Part shown: positions 27,096-36,537 of the stretch, piece after piece
Position numbering within the stretch: the first letter of the stretch is position 1
How the letters are laid out: each line of letters begins with the position of its first letter
Assembly: GCF_001485575.1 (NCBI RefSeq)
Contig: NZ_BCNB01000006.1
Coordinates: forward strand, 1,302,001-1,366,000
Reading direction: 5' to 3'
DNA length: 64,000 bases
Source: Haloarcula sp. CBA1127
GTDB lineage: Archaea > Halobacteriota > Halobacteria > Halobacteriales > Haloarculaceae
Position numbers and translations under genes: made by a program
Notes under the pieces: model-generated
Told to the model about the DNA's origin: nothing
What the model saw: only the letters and a program-made list of their open reading frames with translations
Databases searched by the model: none

Positions 27096-27143
27096 CGGGT
27101 CGCAAAATCCTGTCGCTCTCGGCCCCGCTCCAGCCGCTCTGTG

Positions 27144-27764
27144 TTACTCAGCTTCGTCGCGCACGCTCGGCGGCAAATCGTCGTCCGGCTCCATGTATCG
27201 GTCCGGTTCGGGCGGCATCCGCCAGTCGGTCGCGAGTTCAAGTAACTGGACGAGCATCCGCGCCGTCGCACCCCAGACAGTGTAGCCGTCGACGTAGAAG
27301 AAGTGGAGCCGAATCTCGCCGTAGTGGGGGTGGTCGCGGTGCTCTGACTCGTAGTTGTCCAGATCAGTCAGTTCCGACACCGGAAGGGTGACTATCTCGG
27401 CGACTTCTTCGTCTGAGGGCAGATAGTCGCGGTCCGGAATCCGCCCGACGAACGGGCGCACGGAGTAGCGAGTGATAGTCCGGATATCGTCCAGCCGGCC
27501 GACGACGTTGACTGCCAGCGGGTCAAGCCCGATCTCTTCGTTTGCTTCCCGAAGGGCAGTCCGAAGCAAATCATCATCTTCAGGTTCGCGGCCGCCGCCG
27601 GGGAACGACATCTGCCCGGGGTGGTCCGACAGGTGGTCAGCGCGTTTCGTGAACAGTATCGCCTCGCCCGCAGGCCGCGTGACGACCGGAGCGATGACGG
27701 CCGCCTCCTGTGGCTCGTCGTCCACGACGACTGGCTCGTGGGCCGCGACCCGGTCAAACTGCAT
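27144..27764 (-). CDS. CoA pyrophosphatase, NUDIX family
   Basis: Hydrolyses coenzyme A or its derivatives to 3',5'-ADP and phosphopantetheine. It carries the CoA-specific signature upstream of the Nudix box (LFTKRADHLSDHPGQMSFPGG) followed directly by the Nudix box ending ALREANEEIGL. As in bacterial NudL, the first Glu of the box is an acidic Asp. 206 residues, normal length. It is a single gene; the short 3' gap to the uncharacterised gene at 27095 suggests no co-transcription signal either way. Confidence 0.9.
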   Translation of the reverse strand: MQFDRVAAHEPVVVDDEPQEAAVIAPVVTRPAGEAILFTKRADHLSDHPGQMSFPGGGREPEDDDLLRTALREANEEIGLDPLAVNVVGRLDDIRTITRYSVRPFVGRIPDRDYLPSDEEVAEIVTLPVSELTDLDNYESEHRDHPHYGEIRLHFFYVDGYTVWGATARMLVQLLELATDWRMPPEPDRYMEPDDDLPPSVRDEAE

Positions 27765-27855
27765 AGCTTGTGATAGGTGATGGACTGTCTTAATTCGGGT
27801 GGCTCACTCCCACAAACTAACCGATTTAATCGTTTAGAATTTTGAAGCGCTGCGC

Positions 27856-28326
27856 TCACACGTCGTCCAGACGGTCCCGGAGGCCGTCCATCGCCACGCT
27901 CTCCCAGGCTTCGATGTCGTAGCTCACGTCAAGCAGTGTCTTGACGCGGCCCTCGTCGCTGTTTTTGACGGCCATCACCGCATCCTCTCGGAAGCGAGCC
28001 TTGACGGCTTCAACGACGGCGTCGCGTGCGAGGTCGCGGGCCGGCACGTCCATGATGTGGGGGAGATCAGCCGCGCCGTCGGGCAGGGCCGGGAACGCGA
28101 CTGGGCCGACGACCAGCAGTGTCTCGTCGGTGTCTGCGGCGTGGTCGTCGACAGCGACGAGATGATACGAGTCGATAGCGTCGTCGATAGCCGTGGCGAC
28201 CGCGTCCGGGTCGGCGTCGACACCCTGCTTGAAGGCGAGTTCGCCACAGGCATCGACGAGCTCCGCGCTGGTGAGCGAGCCGAAGAGGTCGACGACGCCA
28301 GCCAGCTCGTCCGGTTGCAGGTCCAT
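27856..28326 (-). CDS. Haloarchaeal conserved hypothetical protein
   Basis: 156-residue acidic soluble protein starting MDLQPDELAGVVDLFGSLT. The N-terminal half looks like a small helical or winged-helix domain (TSAELVDACGELAFKQGVDAD). The middle has LLVVGPVAFPALPDGAADLPHIMDVP, and it ends ESVAMDGLRDRLDDV. No catalytic motif is seen. I know this as a haloarchaeal-only family without assigned function. A TATA-like AT-rich stretch is not obvious, so it may be co-transcribed with neighbours. Confidence 0.7.
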   Translation of the reverse strand: MDLQPDELAGVVDLFGSLTSAELVDACGELAFKQGVDADPDAVATAIDDAIDSYHLVAVDDHAADTDETLLVVGPVAFPALPDGAADLPHIMDVPARDLARDAVVEAVKARFREDAVMAVKNSDEGRVKTLLDVSYDIEAWESVAMDGLRDRLDDV

Positions 28327-28358
28327 ACAGGTGACGCGGCACCGAGTGGCTTCAGCCT

Positions 28359-29531
28359 TTAGGCTCGGGCTGCGCTTGGCAGCCGGCCGTCAAGATGCAA
28401 CGACACCATCGCGACGAGGATGACAAGCAACGCAATCCCCATGCCGCGAAGCAGGGTCGGAAACGTGACGCCGGCGCCTAGCAGCCGTCCGACAAGTGCA
28501 CTCCCGGGGGCCTGCATTACCATCATCCCCGCGCCATAGGTGGCGTAAGCGCTCGCGCGGTGGCGGTCCGGGAGCGAGCCCAGCAGGTACGCGTCCACCG
28601 CCGGAAAGATGCTGTGGATGACGTAGCCGACGACGACGCTAAACGCGGCCAGCGACCAGAATCCGGTCAGCGACGGCAACACCAGCACACAGCCGGTAAA
28701 GGCCGCAAGCATCGTCAAGAGGTACGGAATCGACGGGAGCCGGTCGGCCAGACGGCCGCTGACGTAGAAGGCCGGCACGCCGGCGCCGAACGCGAGCAAC
28801 AGCAGCGTCCGTCCCCGTCCGGGTGTGAGGCCGACGCTCGTGGCGTAGGTGACGTAGAAATTGAACAACCCGTTCCAGACCAGTCCGGCGACGCCGATGG
28901 TAGCGACGCTGGTGACAATGATGTGCCACTGGGCACGCGCTGCGCCGAGGAGGTCGCGGTCTTTGCTCCCGGCGTCTGGAAGCTGGGCGCGTCTCGCAAT
29001 GAGCGTGAACGCGACGGTTACCACTCCCGCGGCGACAGCTATCCCTTGCAGCGCGGTTCGCCATGTCCCGACGACGAGCACGAAGGATATTAGCGCCGGC
29101 GCGCCGACGGCGGCGAGCTGGGCGGCGACGCCGTGTTGCCCGAGTGCGCGGCCGGGCCGCTCCGGGAACAGCTCGCTGACCAGCGTGTTCGCCGCGGTCA
29201 GGTAGACGCCGCTTGCAAGCCCCATGGTGAACGCGCCGACGAGCAACAACGTCGGGTCGAACGCGAACGCGGTGAACGTCGTTCCAAGCGTCAACACGAC
29301 CCCGGAGCCGAAGATGACCTTCGCCCGCGATATCCGGGTCAGCAGGACGCCGGTGGGAAGCCGTGGGAGGGCGCTCCCGGCCCAGGCCATCGTTGCGAGC
29401 AGTCCGAGTGTCGCATCGGAGGCACCCGTTGTCGCCCGAATCGGCTCAATGAGCGGTGCAAAGACGACTCTGCCGAGGTTGATACAGAACACCATCCCAA
29501 GCAGTGAGCCAAAGATGCGGCGACGTGACAC
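28359..29531 (-). CDS. Major facilitator superfamily transporter
   Basis: About 390 residues with 12 hydrophobic segments. Features are the N-terminal RRRIFGSLLGMVFCINLGRVVFAPL, the motif-A-like loop ALPRLPTGVLLTRISRAKVI between helices 2 and 3, and AFYVSGRLADRLPS in the second half. The frame opens at 29606, but a GTG at 29531 (VSRRRIFG) gives a proper N-terminus and leaves room for divergent promoters; the exact start is uncertain. Substrate unknown. It is divergent from the zinc-finger gene at 29615. Confidence 0.85.
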   Translation of the reverse strand: MSRRRIFGSLLGMVFCINLGRVVFAPLIEPIRATTGASDATLGLLATMAWAGSALPRLPTGVLLTRISRAKVIFGSGVVLTLGTTFTAFAFDPTLLLVGAFTMGLASGVYLTAANTLVSELFPERPGRALGQHGVAAQLAAVGAPALISFVLVVGTWRTALQGIAVAAGVVTVAFTLIARRAQLPDAGSKDRDLLGAARAQWHIIVTSVATIGVAGLVWNGLFNFYVTYATSVGLTPGRGRTLLLLAFGAGVPAFYVSGRLADRLPSIPYLLTMLAAFTGCVLVLPSLTGFWSLAAFSVVVGYVIHSIFPAVDAYLLGSLPDRHRASAYATYGAGMMVMQAPGSALVGRLLGAGVTFPTLLRGMGIALLVILVAMVSLHLDGRLPSAARA

Positions 29532-29584
29532 GACTGGCGATACATCGGAAAACCTGAACAACGTTCCGGAACGCCGCCACGGGG

Positions 29585-29590
29585 TTTTTA
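29585..29590 (+). promoter_or_regulatory. TATA-like box for the zinc-finger gene
   Basis: TTTTTA lies 25-30 bases before the ATG at 29615, the expected spacing for a leaderless haloarchaeal transcript. Confidence 0.45.
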
Positions 29591-29614
29591 CACGCGGGTA
29601 GCACACTGGCAGGT

Positions 29615-29785
29615 ATGGACTCAGTGAGGAAGGCCCTCCGGGCCGGCGATGTCGAGAAGGACAATTACGGACGGCTCTCCTGTACCAGCTGTGACGAGCC
29701 GCTTGCGACGGAGAACGACCCGGACGAGGTCGGGAAAGTGCGCGTCTGCCCCGAGTGCGACGGCAAGTGGAAGGAACTCAGCTAG
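29615..29785 (+). CDS. HVO_0758-type zinc-finger micro-protein
   Basis: 56-residue protein (MDSVRKALRAGDVEKDNYGR ... CDGKWKELS). Two Cys-x2-Cys knuckles, LSCTSCDEPL and RVCPECDGKW, form a small zinc finger. The sequence matches what I recall of the haloarchaeal HVO_0758 family, implicated in biofilm and swarming phenotypes in Haloferax. The TAG at 29783-29785 is followed immediately by the stop codon of the convergent aldo/keto reductase gene, so the two genes meet end to end with no spacer. Confidence 0.85.
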   Translation: MDSVRKALRAGDVEKDNYGRLSCTSCDEPLATENDPDEVGKVRVCPECDGKWKELS

Positions 29786-30871
29786 CTACTCGAAGACGGC
29801 GTCGAACGCGTCAGCACCGAGCGGCTCGTATCGGCCCGCAGCGACGTTCTCTCGGGCGTGTTCGACCGACCCCGTGCCGACCAGCGAGCAGGTCACGCCC
29901 GGCGCACTGCGTGCGAAGTTAATCGCGCGCTGTGCGCTCGTTTCACCCGAGAGCTTCGCCGCTACATCGTCCGGGAGTTCCGCGGCTAGCTGTCCCTGCA
30001 TGATTGATGCGCTGGTGAACACGTCTAGCCCGGCCTCGTGTGCGAACCACAGTGCCGACTGTGGCCCCTCCGCGCCGTCGTGAGACTCGACCGTGAACGC
30101 GTCGGCCATCGCGACGTTGAACGGCAACTGAATCGCGCGGAGATGTGTCGCCGCGTTCCCGACCGTCTCTGCGGCAGCGCGTGCGCGCTCAACGATTCCC
30201 GGAAGCGAGAGGTGGCTGTCGTGGTTGGCGGCTACGCGGAACGCCTCCCACGTCGCGACGCCGTAGTGCTTGATGTCGCCAGCCGCTGCTCGTTCCTCCA
30301 ATTGCTCGAAGGTCGCCTCTAGCTGGTCGTACACCGCCTCGCGGGAGTTCGCTTTCAGTTGCGTCTCCGGATTGTGGACGTAGTAGAGGTCGATGGTATC
30401 CAGTCCAAGATTCGTCAGCGACCGGTCGACCTGATCGTCGATGTAGGCGGGCGCGATGCAGTGCTGGCCGGCAACAAGGTCGTCGCGGTCGACGATGCCG
30501 GTGTCGAGGTACTCCGACCGGACGAACGCGCCGGGGTCAGCCGGGCGCTCCCCATCAAATGGGATGAACCCTCCTTTTGTTGCAACAGCGATTGCATTAC
30601 GGTCCACGTCGGCGTCCGCGACGGCATCGCCGACGACGCGCTCGGAGCGCTGATTCCGGTAGTTTATCGCCGTATCGACGACGTTGATGCCGGATTCGAG
30701 CGCCGTGACGATGGCGTCGTGGTAGCTCGCGTCCCGCTCGTCGGTCGGGTCGCCGAGGTACGTGCCGATGCCGATGCTGGAGACGACGCCGTCGCCGAAC
30801 CGTCGGTAGAACGTACGTGCGAACTCGTCGTGGTCGTCCCGGTACGCCCAGGTCGCCTCCCGTGTGGCCAT
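29786..30871 (-). CDS. Aldo/keto reductase
   Basis: NADPH-dependent oxidoreductase of the AKR superfamily, 361 residues. The active-site Asp and Tyr are in NVVDTAINYRNQRSE, the Lys in AIAVATKGGFIP, and the barrel strand with DLYYVHNPETQ carries the His-equivalent region. The C-terminus has the cofactor-binding SLVGTGSVEHARENVAA. The substrate is not predictable. Relatively long for AKRs because of an insertion around EYLDTGIVDRDDLVAGQH. Monocistronic. Confidence 0.88.
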   Translation of the reverse strand: MATREATWAYRDDHDEFARTFYRRFGDGVVSSIGIGTYLGDPTDERDASYHDAIVTALESGINVVDTAINYRNQRSERVVGDAVADADVDRNAIAVATKGGFIPFDGERPADPGAFVRSEYLDTGIVDRDDLVAGQHCIAPAYIDDQVDRSLTNLGLDTIDLYYVHNPETQLKANSREAVYDQLEATFEQLEERAAAGDIKHYGVATWEAFRVAANHDSHLSLPGIVERARAAAETVGNAATHLRAIQLPFNVAMADAFTVESHDGAEGPQSALWFAHEAGLDVFTSASIMQGQLAAELPDDVAAKLSGETSAQRAINFARSAPGVTCSLVGTGSVEHARENVAAGRYEPLGADAFDAVFE

Positions 30872-30943
30872 ACCGGCTGTTGGTCGGGTAGTAACAAAAG
30901 GGCAGAGATTCAGCCCGGTCGGCGACCGCGCACAGGTCGCCTG

Positions 30944-32128
30944 TTACAGTTCGCCGCTCATCGCATCGAACACCCGTTCGCGGAAGTCGTCACGGGAGAC
31001 ACCGTCGCTGGGGCCGAGGCCGGCCATGTGCTCGACCGGGACTTTTCCGCCGCCCATCCGCGCGTGACCGCCGCCTTCGGCCATCGGGATGTCGTCGACG
31101 ACAGCCTCTATCGCCCGGCCGATGTGGACGCGGTCGTCCCGAGAGCGCCCGGCGATGCGCATGGTTCCCTCCTTCTCGCCGACAATGACGACCGCTGAGA
31201 CGCCCTCTAACGTCTCCAGCTCGTCCGCCGCCTGTGGAATCGCATCCGTGTTTGACACCTCGCCCACGTCGCTGAACGCGTAGGGCGCTCGCACCTCTCG
31301 GCTCCCGATGGCCCGGGATTTCACGTCGAGCACTTCGGCGTCAACCTGGGGGTTCGCAATGCGGTTGAGGAGGTCGCTGTCCATCCCATCGTAGAGGAAC
31401 GCAGCAGCCGCGAAGTCCTCGGACTTACACCCGTTTGTCAGCGACCGGGTGTCGGACTGGATACCGTACATCAGTCCTGTTGCCAGCGCACAGGGGACGG
31501 TCTCTGCCGGTGCTGCGTCGATATCGATACTCCCGGTCCCCTGTGTGTCGCTGAACTCGAATTCTAACTGATTGAAGTAGCTCGCGAAGATGGTCGCACA
31601 GGCCCCGTAGTCGGACCGAACGTCGGTGAACTCGTCGCCGCTGCCGTTGCCGGGATGATGGTCGATGACGGCGACCGGTTCGACCTCCTCGGCCCCGGGG
31701 AAGCCGCGTGCCGTGTTGTGGTCGACGAGGACGACCGCCTCCCTGTCAATGTCCTCGACAGTTTCGATGTGGTCGAAATCAAGGTCCAGCACCGTCTGGA
31801 AGGCCCGGTTCTCCGGGCGGCGTATCTCTCCGGGGTACAGCAGGGACGCTGACGTATCGGTGCCGGCGACGAGCTGGTTGACAGCCAGGGCAGAGGCCAT
31901 CGCGTCCGGGTCCGGGTTCGGGTGCATCAACACCGAAATACGGTCGTAGTCGGTCAGCGTCCGACGCAGTCGTTCACCAGGCGTTCGGCTGAGATACCGA
32001 CGCAGCCAGACGCCGGCACCGAGAAGGACGAGGAGGGCCACAGCGACACCAGCGATCAGCAGGGGATTTTCGCTAGCGAACGCCGCGGCGGCGTCGACCT
32101 GGAGTCCGCCGGCGGCAACGCGTGTCAT
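30944..32128 (-). CDS. Membrane-anchored DHH/DHHA1 phosphoesterase
   Basis: 394 residues. A single N-terminal membrane helix (NPLLIAGVAVALLVLLGAGVWL) is followed by a DHH phosphoesterase domain: LMHPNPDPDAMASALA, VVLVDHNTARG and the signature VIDHHPGNGSGDE with the metal-binding DHH. The C-terminal DHHA1 part ends GGGHARMGGGKVP. Members cleave cyclic dinucleotides, nanoRNA or inorganic pyrophosphate. The membrane anchor recalls GdpP-type c-di-AMP phosphodiesterases, but without PAS or GGDEF parts the substrate stays open. A TAATAAA box (TTTATTA on this strand, 32154-32160) sits 26-32 bases upstream. Confidence 0.88.
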   Translation of the reverse strand: MTRVAAGGLQVDAAAAFASENPLLIAGVAVALLVLLGAGVWLRRYLSRTPGERLRRTLTDYDRISVLMHPNPDPDAMASALAVNQLVAGTDTSASLLYPGEIRRPENRAFQTVLDLDFDHIETVEDIDREAVVLVDHNTARGFPGAEEVEPVAVIDHHPGNGSGDEFTDVRSDYGACATIFASYFNQLEFEFSDTQGTGSIDIDAAPAETVPCALATGLMYGIQSDTRSLTNGCKSEDFAAAAFLYDGMDSDLLNRIANPQVDAEVLDVKSRAIGSREVRAPYAFSDVGEVSNTDAIPQAADELETLEGVSAVVIVGEKEGTMRIAGRSRDDRVHIGRAIEAVVDDIPMAEGGGHARMGGGKVPVEHMAGLGPSDGVSRDDFRERVFDAMSGEL

Positions 32129-32177
32129 ACCACGCCCTTCGCCAGCCTATCAGTAATAAAGTTCGCCCCTGATGCAG

Positions 32178-33068
32178 CTAATTTTGCTGGTATTCTCGGA
32201 TGGCGTCGCGGTACCCCTCCCGGAACGTCGGGTACTCGAATTCGTAGCCCAGTTCCCGAAGCCGGTCGTTCGAGCATCGCTTGCTCGTCTGAATACGGCG
32301 CTTTGCGGTCTCTGAGAGGCTATCGTCGGCGAGTCGTTCTTCGGTCGTCTGTTTCGGCGGGAACGAGGCGTCACACTGTTCGGCCAGCCAGTCGGCAAAG
32401 GCCCACTTCTCGACGGGTTCATCGTCGACGACCAGCACGACTTCCTCGCGGTGGTCTGCAGTCAACAGGTGGCGCACGGCCCCGGCCGCGTCGGCCCGGT
32501 GGACCATGTTCAGGTAGCCGGCCGTCACCGGCCCCTCCAGATACCGCTCCAGTCGGTAGCGGTCCGGGCCGTACAGGCCGGCGAAGCGGGCGACTGTACC
32601 GTGGCCGCCGTGTTCCACAGGACGCTCGCGGGCGACCCGTTCCGCTTCGGCCAGCACTTCGGTCTTCTCGGTCTGTGGGTCCAGCGGCGTCTCCTCGTCG
32701 ACCCACGCGCCGTCGTGGTCGCCGTAGACACCGGTACTGGAAGTATATACCAATCGTTCGGGCGGGTCCGCCCGCGACCAGAAGTGGTCGATAGCCGTCC
32801 GGAGTCCCTCGACGTACACCTCGCGGGCGGCCTTGGCTCCCCGCCCGCCGGAGCTTGCGGCAAAGACGAGCCAGTCGGCGTCCGGCACCGCCGACAGCGA
32901 CTCGGGGTCGGTTACGTCAGCCTGGACCGCCTCGAAGCCAGCGTCCTCGATAGCCGCGATGCCGCCATCGGACCGGCGAACGCCCACAACCTCGTAGTCG
33001 TCGTGCAACTGCCGCCCGAGTTCGAGGCCGACGTAGCCACAGCCCAGAATGGCGACGCGCTCCGTCAC
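32178..33068 (-). CDS. NAD-dependent epimerase/dehydratase-like protein
   Basis: Extended short-chain dehydrogenase-like protein, 296 residues. The Rossmann motif is VAILGCGYVGLELGRQL (GxGxxG-like) at residues 4-20. LVYTSSTGVYGDHDG carries the Ser/Thr and Tyr region, but the usual YxxxK Lys is not evident after it, so it belongs to the atypical YeeZ-like group. It starts with GTG at 33068, overlapping the stop of the preceding gene (GTGA), which indicates translational coupling. Confidence 0.85.
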   Translation of the reverse strand: MTERVAILGCGYVGLELGRQLHDDYEVVGVRRSDGGIAAIEDAGFEAVQADVTDPESLSAVPDADWLVFAASSGGRGAKAAREVYVEGLRTAIDHFWSRADPPERLVYTSSTGVYGDHDGAWVDEETPLDPQTEKTEVLAEAERVARERPVEHGGHGTVARFAGLYGPDRYRLERYLEGPVTAGYLNMVHRADAAGAVRHLLTADHREEVVLVVDDEPVEKWAFADWLAEQCDASFPPKQTTEERLADDSLSETAKRRIQTSKRCSNDRLRELGYEFEYPTFREGYRDAIREYQQN

Positions 33069-33493
33069 CGCTTTTCCCCCTCGATGTAGCTGTGCAGGAG
33101 GGCGTACTCGGCCAGCGTCACCGGATGTCTGCCCTCGATTTTCTGCTGAATCTCTTTTGGCTCCAGTTCGTCGTCGATGCCGGAGGCGAGGGATTCAACG
33201 TCCATTACAGCCGTTGTCATCCCCATCAGGAGGATATCCTGCGCTTCGGCCTGCAGTGCGTCGGCGTCCGGCCGGTTCGGCCCAGTCGCAAGCACAGCGA
33301 CCGCTTCATCAAGCGTCCGGTCGGCAATATCGCCGTCGGCGAACGCTGCCACTGTCGCATGGTCGAGACCGGTCTCGGCGACGATTTCCTCGACGCCGAC
33401 GGTCTCAACTGTCTCGGCCAGCACGGTGCTGTAGGCCGCCAGTAACTCTTCGGGGGACTGCTCGTCCGCGTCCGGAAACTCGCCTCGAAGCAT
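33065..33493 (-). CDS. DUF5791-like haloarchaeal protein
   Basis: 142 residues from the ATG at 33493 (MLRGEFPDADEQSPEELLAAY); the longer frame from 33565 overlaps the neighbouring gene. It is all-helical and acidic, with a helix-turn-helix-like segment (ETGLDHATVAAFADGDIAD) and a conserved-looking end (HPVTLAEYALLHSYIEGEK). Recognised as a haloarchaeal family of unknown function. It is coupled to the downstream epimerase-like gene by GTGA and begins 50 bases after the last gene of the secretion locus. Confidence 0.7.
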   Translation of the reverse strand: MLRGEFPDADEQSPEELLAAYSTVLAETVETVGVEEIVAETGLDHATVAAFADGDIADRTLDEAVAVLATGPNRPDADALQAEAQDILLMGMTTAVMDVESLASGIDDELEPKEIQQKIEGRHPVTLAEYALLHSYIEGEKR

Positions 33494-33543
33494 GGGCATC
33501 GGTATGGCCCCGGGGTATTTTACTTCGGTTATGCGGCCCGGGT

Positions 33544-36537
33544 TCAGGAGCCTGCGTCCGGCCATCCACTCGATTCCTCCACAGCGTTGCCGCCCTTGTC
33601 ACCAACTCCACGCGGTTTGGGTGGCACCACGACGACAACGCCCGTCTCGGCTCGGAACGAGACGCGGTCGGCGGTGCCCAATCGCTCGCGTGTTCCGTCG
33701 TCGTCGACGTCGAGCGTGACGTTGTGCCCGTCACGCGCATAGGTGGTCTGTGCGCCGGGCTCGCTCGGTGGGCCGTGACTCGCAGCGACGGCGAACCGTG
33801 CGTACTCGCCCTCGACAGTCACCCACCAGATGTTCGCCGTCGCGTACCAGGGGGTAACTGGCGGTGCCAGCGGGAGGCCCGCCGGGAGCCTGTCCGTCCC
33901 GAGTCGCTTCTTCGCGAGCTGCTGGACCTTCTGTTCGCCGGCATTCGCCAGGGCGCTGCTCAGTTCGTCTTTCGCAACGGACCGCACCGCCGAGGCCGTC
34001 CCGTTCGTCGACCCCAGCGTCGGTCTGGTCGCCGGTGTATCGACTGAGAGCAGTCGCAGGCGGAGGCGGTCGCGTTCGACCCGCGTGAGGTTCAGCCGGT
34101 TCCCGGCGACGCGGGCGACCCGTTCCTGAGCGGAACCGTTGGTCAGGGCCAGTGCTCGGGCCGCTGATGTTTCCCACGGCGACATCGCTTCAGTGACAAT
34201 AGCCTTACTCTCGTCCTGTTCAGCCTCAGTGTGCTGGGAGACTGCCAGCCAGAGCGTCGTCGTCATTTCCGTGTTGGCCGCCGCAACCTCCCGCTGGAGT
34301 GCGTCGCGTTCTGAAGCGAGCGTGGCGTTTGACTCCGCTTCGAGGGTCTCGTTCGCGGCCGCGAGTGCGTTCGCTGCCGTTGCGAGGCGTACCCTGTCAG
34401 CACTCTCGAACGCACCGCCAACGACGGCGTCGGCGGCGTCGCCGTAGGGGACCGTGAACACGTTCACGTTCCGCGCTACCAGCGGGTACTCTCGTCCATC
34501 GAGGGCGCGATATCGGCTCTCGTCTAGCTCGGCCAGCGTCAGATACGGCGTCTGTGTATCGACCCGCGTTCTGACGGGGCCGGCCGGACCGACTGGCACC
34601 GGGCGTGACCGCGGAACGGTCGTCTCGCGAGCGGTTAGTCCTTTCCGGAGGTCACGCAACGACCCGTCGGTGCGTTCCGCTAGCTGTGCGTCGACTTGCT
34701 TCCGGTTACTGTCCCGAGCCGAGGCCTGCCTATCTAACTCCGCCGACACCCCATTCAGATAGGTCAGCCGGGCCGCGACGCGTGCCTTCTGTGCCGCGCT
34801 GTCGTAGGTGTCCGGCACGGCCGCAAGGGTGGCACGACGTTGTGCGACCCGTTCCCGGAGTTCCTGTGGGGGATTCGTCTCGAAGGTCCCGACACGTCCG
34901 CGCTCGACGGTGACGGTCGTGTTGCGGACTGACGCCCGTAGGTCCATCAGGTCCCGATACACCCAGTCGTGCAGTGCTGGCGGTCGGTCGGCCGTCACCG
35001 TCGCCTCCGTCCGACCCAGGCTGTCGTCGACGACTCGCTCGGCCACTCCGTCCCGACCCCCGGCGTGGCCGACGAGCGTGTCCATCGCTTTCGGCTCCAC
35101 ATCGGCGAAGTTCGACCCGTTCAACGGGCTTGCGCTGGCGTCGTGTGCGGTCCGAATCGATCGGTTCGGTGCCGGTGAACGGCCGTGATGGCGGCCGACG
35201 ACGGCGACAGTCACGCGATAGCGCACGGTGCTTGACGTCGTTGTGTGCCGACGCACCGACCCGTTCTGCCAGACGGCGGTCCGCGTGTACTGGCGCTCGA
35301 CAGTCCGGCTGAACGTCTCCAGGGTATGCCAGCCGTCCGGCGTTGCGACGCGACCGCTGGCGTTCCCAACCGCCTCCGTAGCGGTGGTCGTCCGGTCGGC
35401 GACCAGTGTCCAGCCGGTGCCCGGCGACGGCGGCGTCCCCGGCGGCCCTCCGCCCAGTCGATGCTTGTCGGTTTCCAGCGCTACCTCGACCGTGTATGCG
35501 TCTTCGAGCGTCTCGTTGAGCGCTGACGGCTTGGTGACGGACCGGAACGCGGTGTCGGCCGTCTCGTTGACGCCAATGGTCATCGAATCGGTCGAGCTTG
35601 GACCCGTTGTGGACTTCGGACGCGGCGGCGTCTCACTGATTGGCTTGTACTGGGCTTGGTCGAGCACGTCGCTAGAGACAGCGGTTCCCCTGCTGCCCCG
35701 AATGATGTCCTCGACCCCGGTTACCGCTGTTGCCTCTTTCAGCGCACGGCGACCGGCCGGGTCGCTCCGGCCGAAGGTCGACCGCTGGACGCCGAGTAGT
35801 GCGCCGTTCGCCGCCAGCGAGACGTGCCGGTTTGCGACGACGTTTTCGATGCCAGCGCCGCCATACTGCGCATACCCTCTCGCCCACGCCATCGGGTACA
35901 GCCGGGCAGTCATCCGCCGGCTCAGCCCCGGCCTGCCCAGGCCGTTGTTCAGACGCGTCTGGTAGGTCGACACCTGATCGTGGAGCATGAGCGCCTGCGT
36001 TGAGACGACGACGGTCGGCGAAACGTGCCGCGTCGAAACCACTGCGCCGTTGCGCCGAACCGTCAGGACGACATCCTCAACCGTCGCCCGCATCGCGGTT
36101 TTGTTCGGCCCGGCGCGTTCGACCGAGACACGGTGTTTCGCCGTCCGGAGGTCGCTCGCGTTAGAAACCGCTGGCAGGCTGGCGGTCACAGTCACGTCAC
36201 CGCTTCGGCCGGAGACGCGCTCCAGTCGGTCCGCGACCCGGAGATAGGTGCGGATTCTGAGCGCGTCCCGAAACGCCGTCGAGTCGTTCAGGACCCGACC
36301 AGCGGGTGTGTCGGCTGGCGTAACGACTGGGTTCGCCGCTGCCTGCTGGCTAGCCGTCGAGACGCCGTCCCGAACGGCGACCTGCGCCTCTGCCGTGGCC
36401 TGATTCAGCGCCCGTTCGACCGCCGTCTCGCTCGGAGCCGGTTCGGTGACGAACGTCGGGGCCAGCGTGAGACTGCTCACCAGCAGGAGGACGCCGAGCA
36501 ACGCGAAGGGGACGCGGCCGCGAGTATCGTCTCTCAC
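33544..36537 (-). CDS. Large single-pass exported protein of the pilus/secretion locus
   Basis: About 997 residues. One hydrophobic segment near the N-terminus (VPFALLGVLLLVSSLTLAPT) is followed by a very long extracytoplasmic part rich in Thr, Ala, Arg and predicted coiled coil (NALAAANETLEAESNATLASERDAL and similar). Many Asn-x-Thr/Ser sequons would suit S-layer-type glycosylation. It is known only as a haloarchaeal DUF linked to type IV pilus-like ATPase loci. I place the start at the GTG at 36537, which overlaps the stop of the previous gene (GTGA); the frame itself opens at GTG 36546. Last gene of the operon, so perhaps a secreted or surface component. Confidence 0.75.
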   Translation of the reverse strand: MRDDTRGRVPFALLGVLLLVSSLTLAPTFVTEPAPSETAVERALNQATAEAQVAVRDGVSTASQQAAANPVVTPADTPAGRVLNDSTAFRDALRIRTYLRVADRLERVSGRSGDVTVTASLPAVSNASDLRTAKHRVSVERAGPNKTAMRATVEDVVLTVRRNGAVVSTRHVSPTVVVSTQALMLHDQVSTYQTRLNNGLGRPGLSRRMTARLYPMAWARGYAQYGGAGIENVVANRHVSLAANGALLGVQRSTFGRSDPAGRRALKEATAVTGVEDIIRGSRGTAVSSDVLDQAQYKPISETPPRPKSTTGPSSTDSMTIGVNETADTAFRSVTKPSALNETLEDAYTVEVALETDKHRLGGGPPGTPPSPGTGWTLVADRTTTATEAVGNASGRVATPDGWHTLETFSRTVERQYTRTAVWQNGSVRRHTTTSSTVRYRVTVAVVGRHHGRSPAPNRSIRTAHDASASPLNGSNFADVEPKAMDTLVGHAGGRDGVAERVVDDSLGRTEATVTADRPPALHDWVYRDLMDLRASVRNTTVTVERGRVGTFETNPPQELRERVAQRRATLAAVPDTYDSAAQKARVAARLTYLNGVSAELDRQASARDSNRKQVDAQLAERTDGSLRDLRKGLTARETTVPRSRPVPVGPAGPVRTRVDTQTPYLTLAELDESRYRALDGREYPLVARNVNVFTVPYGDAADAVVGGAFESADRVRLATAANALAAANETLEAESNATLASERDALQREVAAANTEMTTTLWLAVSQHTEAEQDESKAIVTEAMSPWETSAARALALTNGSAQERVARVAGNRLNLTRVERDRLRLRLLSVDTPATRPTLGSTNGTASAVRSVAKDELSSALANAGEQKVQQLAKKRLGTDRLPAGLPLAPPVTPWYATANIWWVTVEGEYARFAVAASHGPPSEPGAQTTYARDGHNVTLDVDDDGTRERLGTADRVSFRAETGVVVVVPPKPRGVGDKGGNAVEESSGWPDAGS

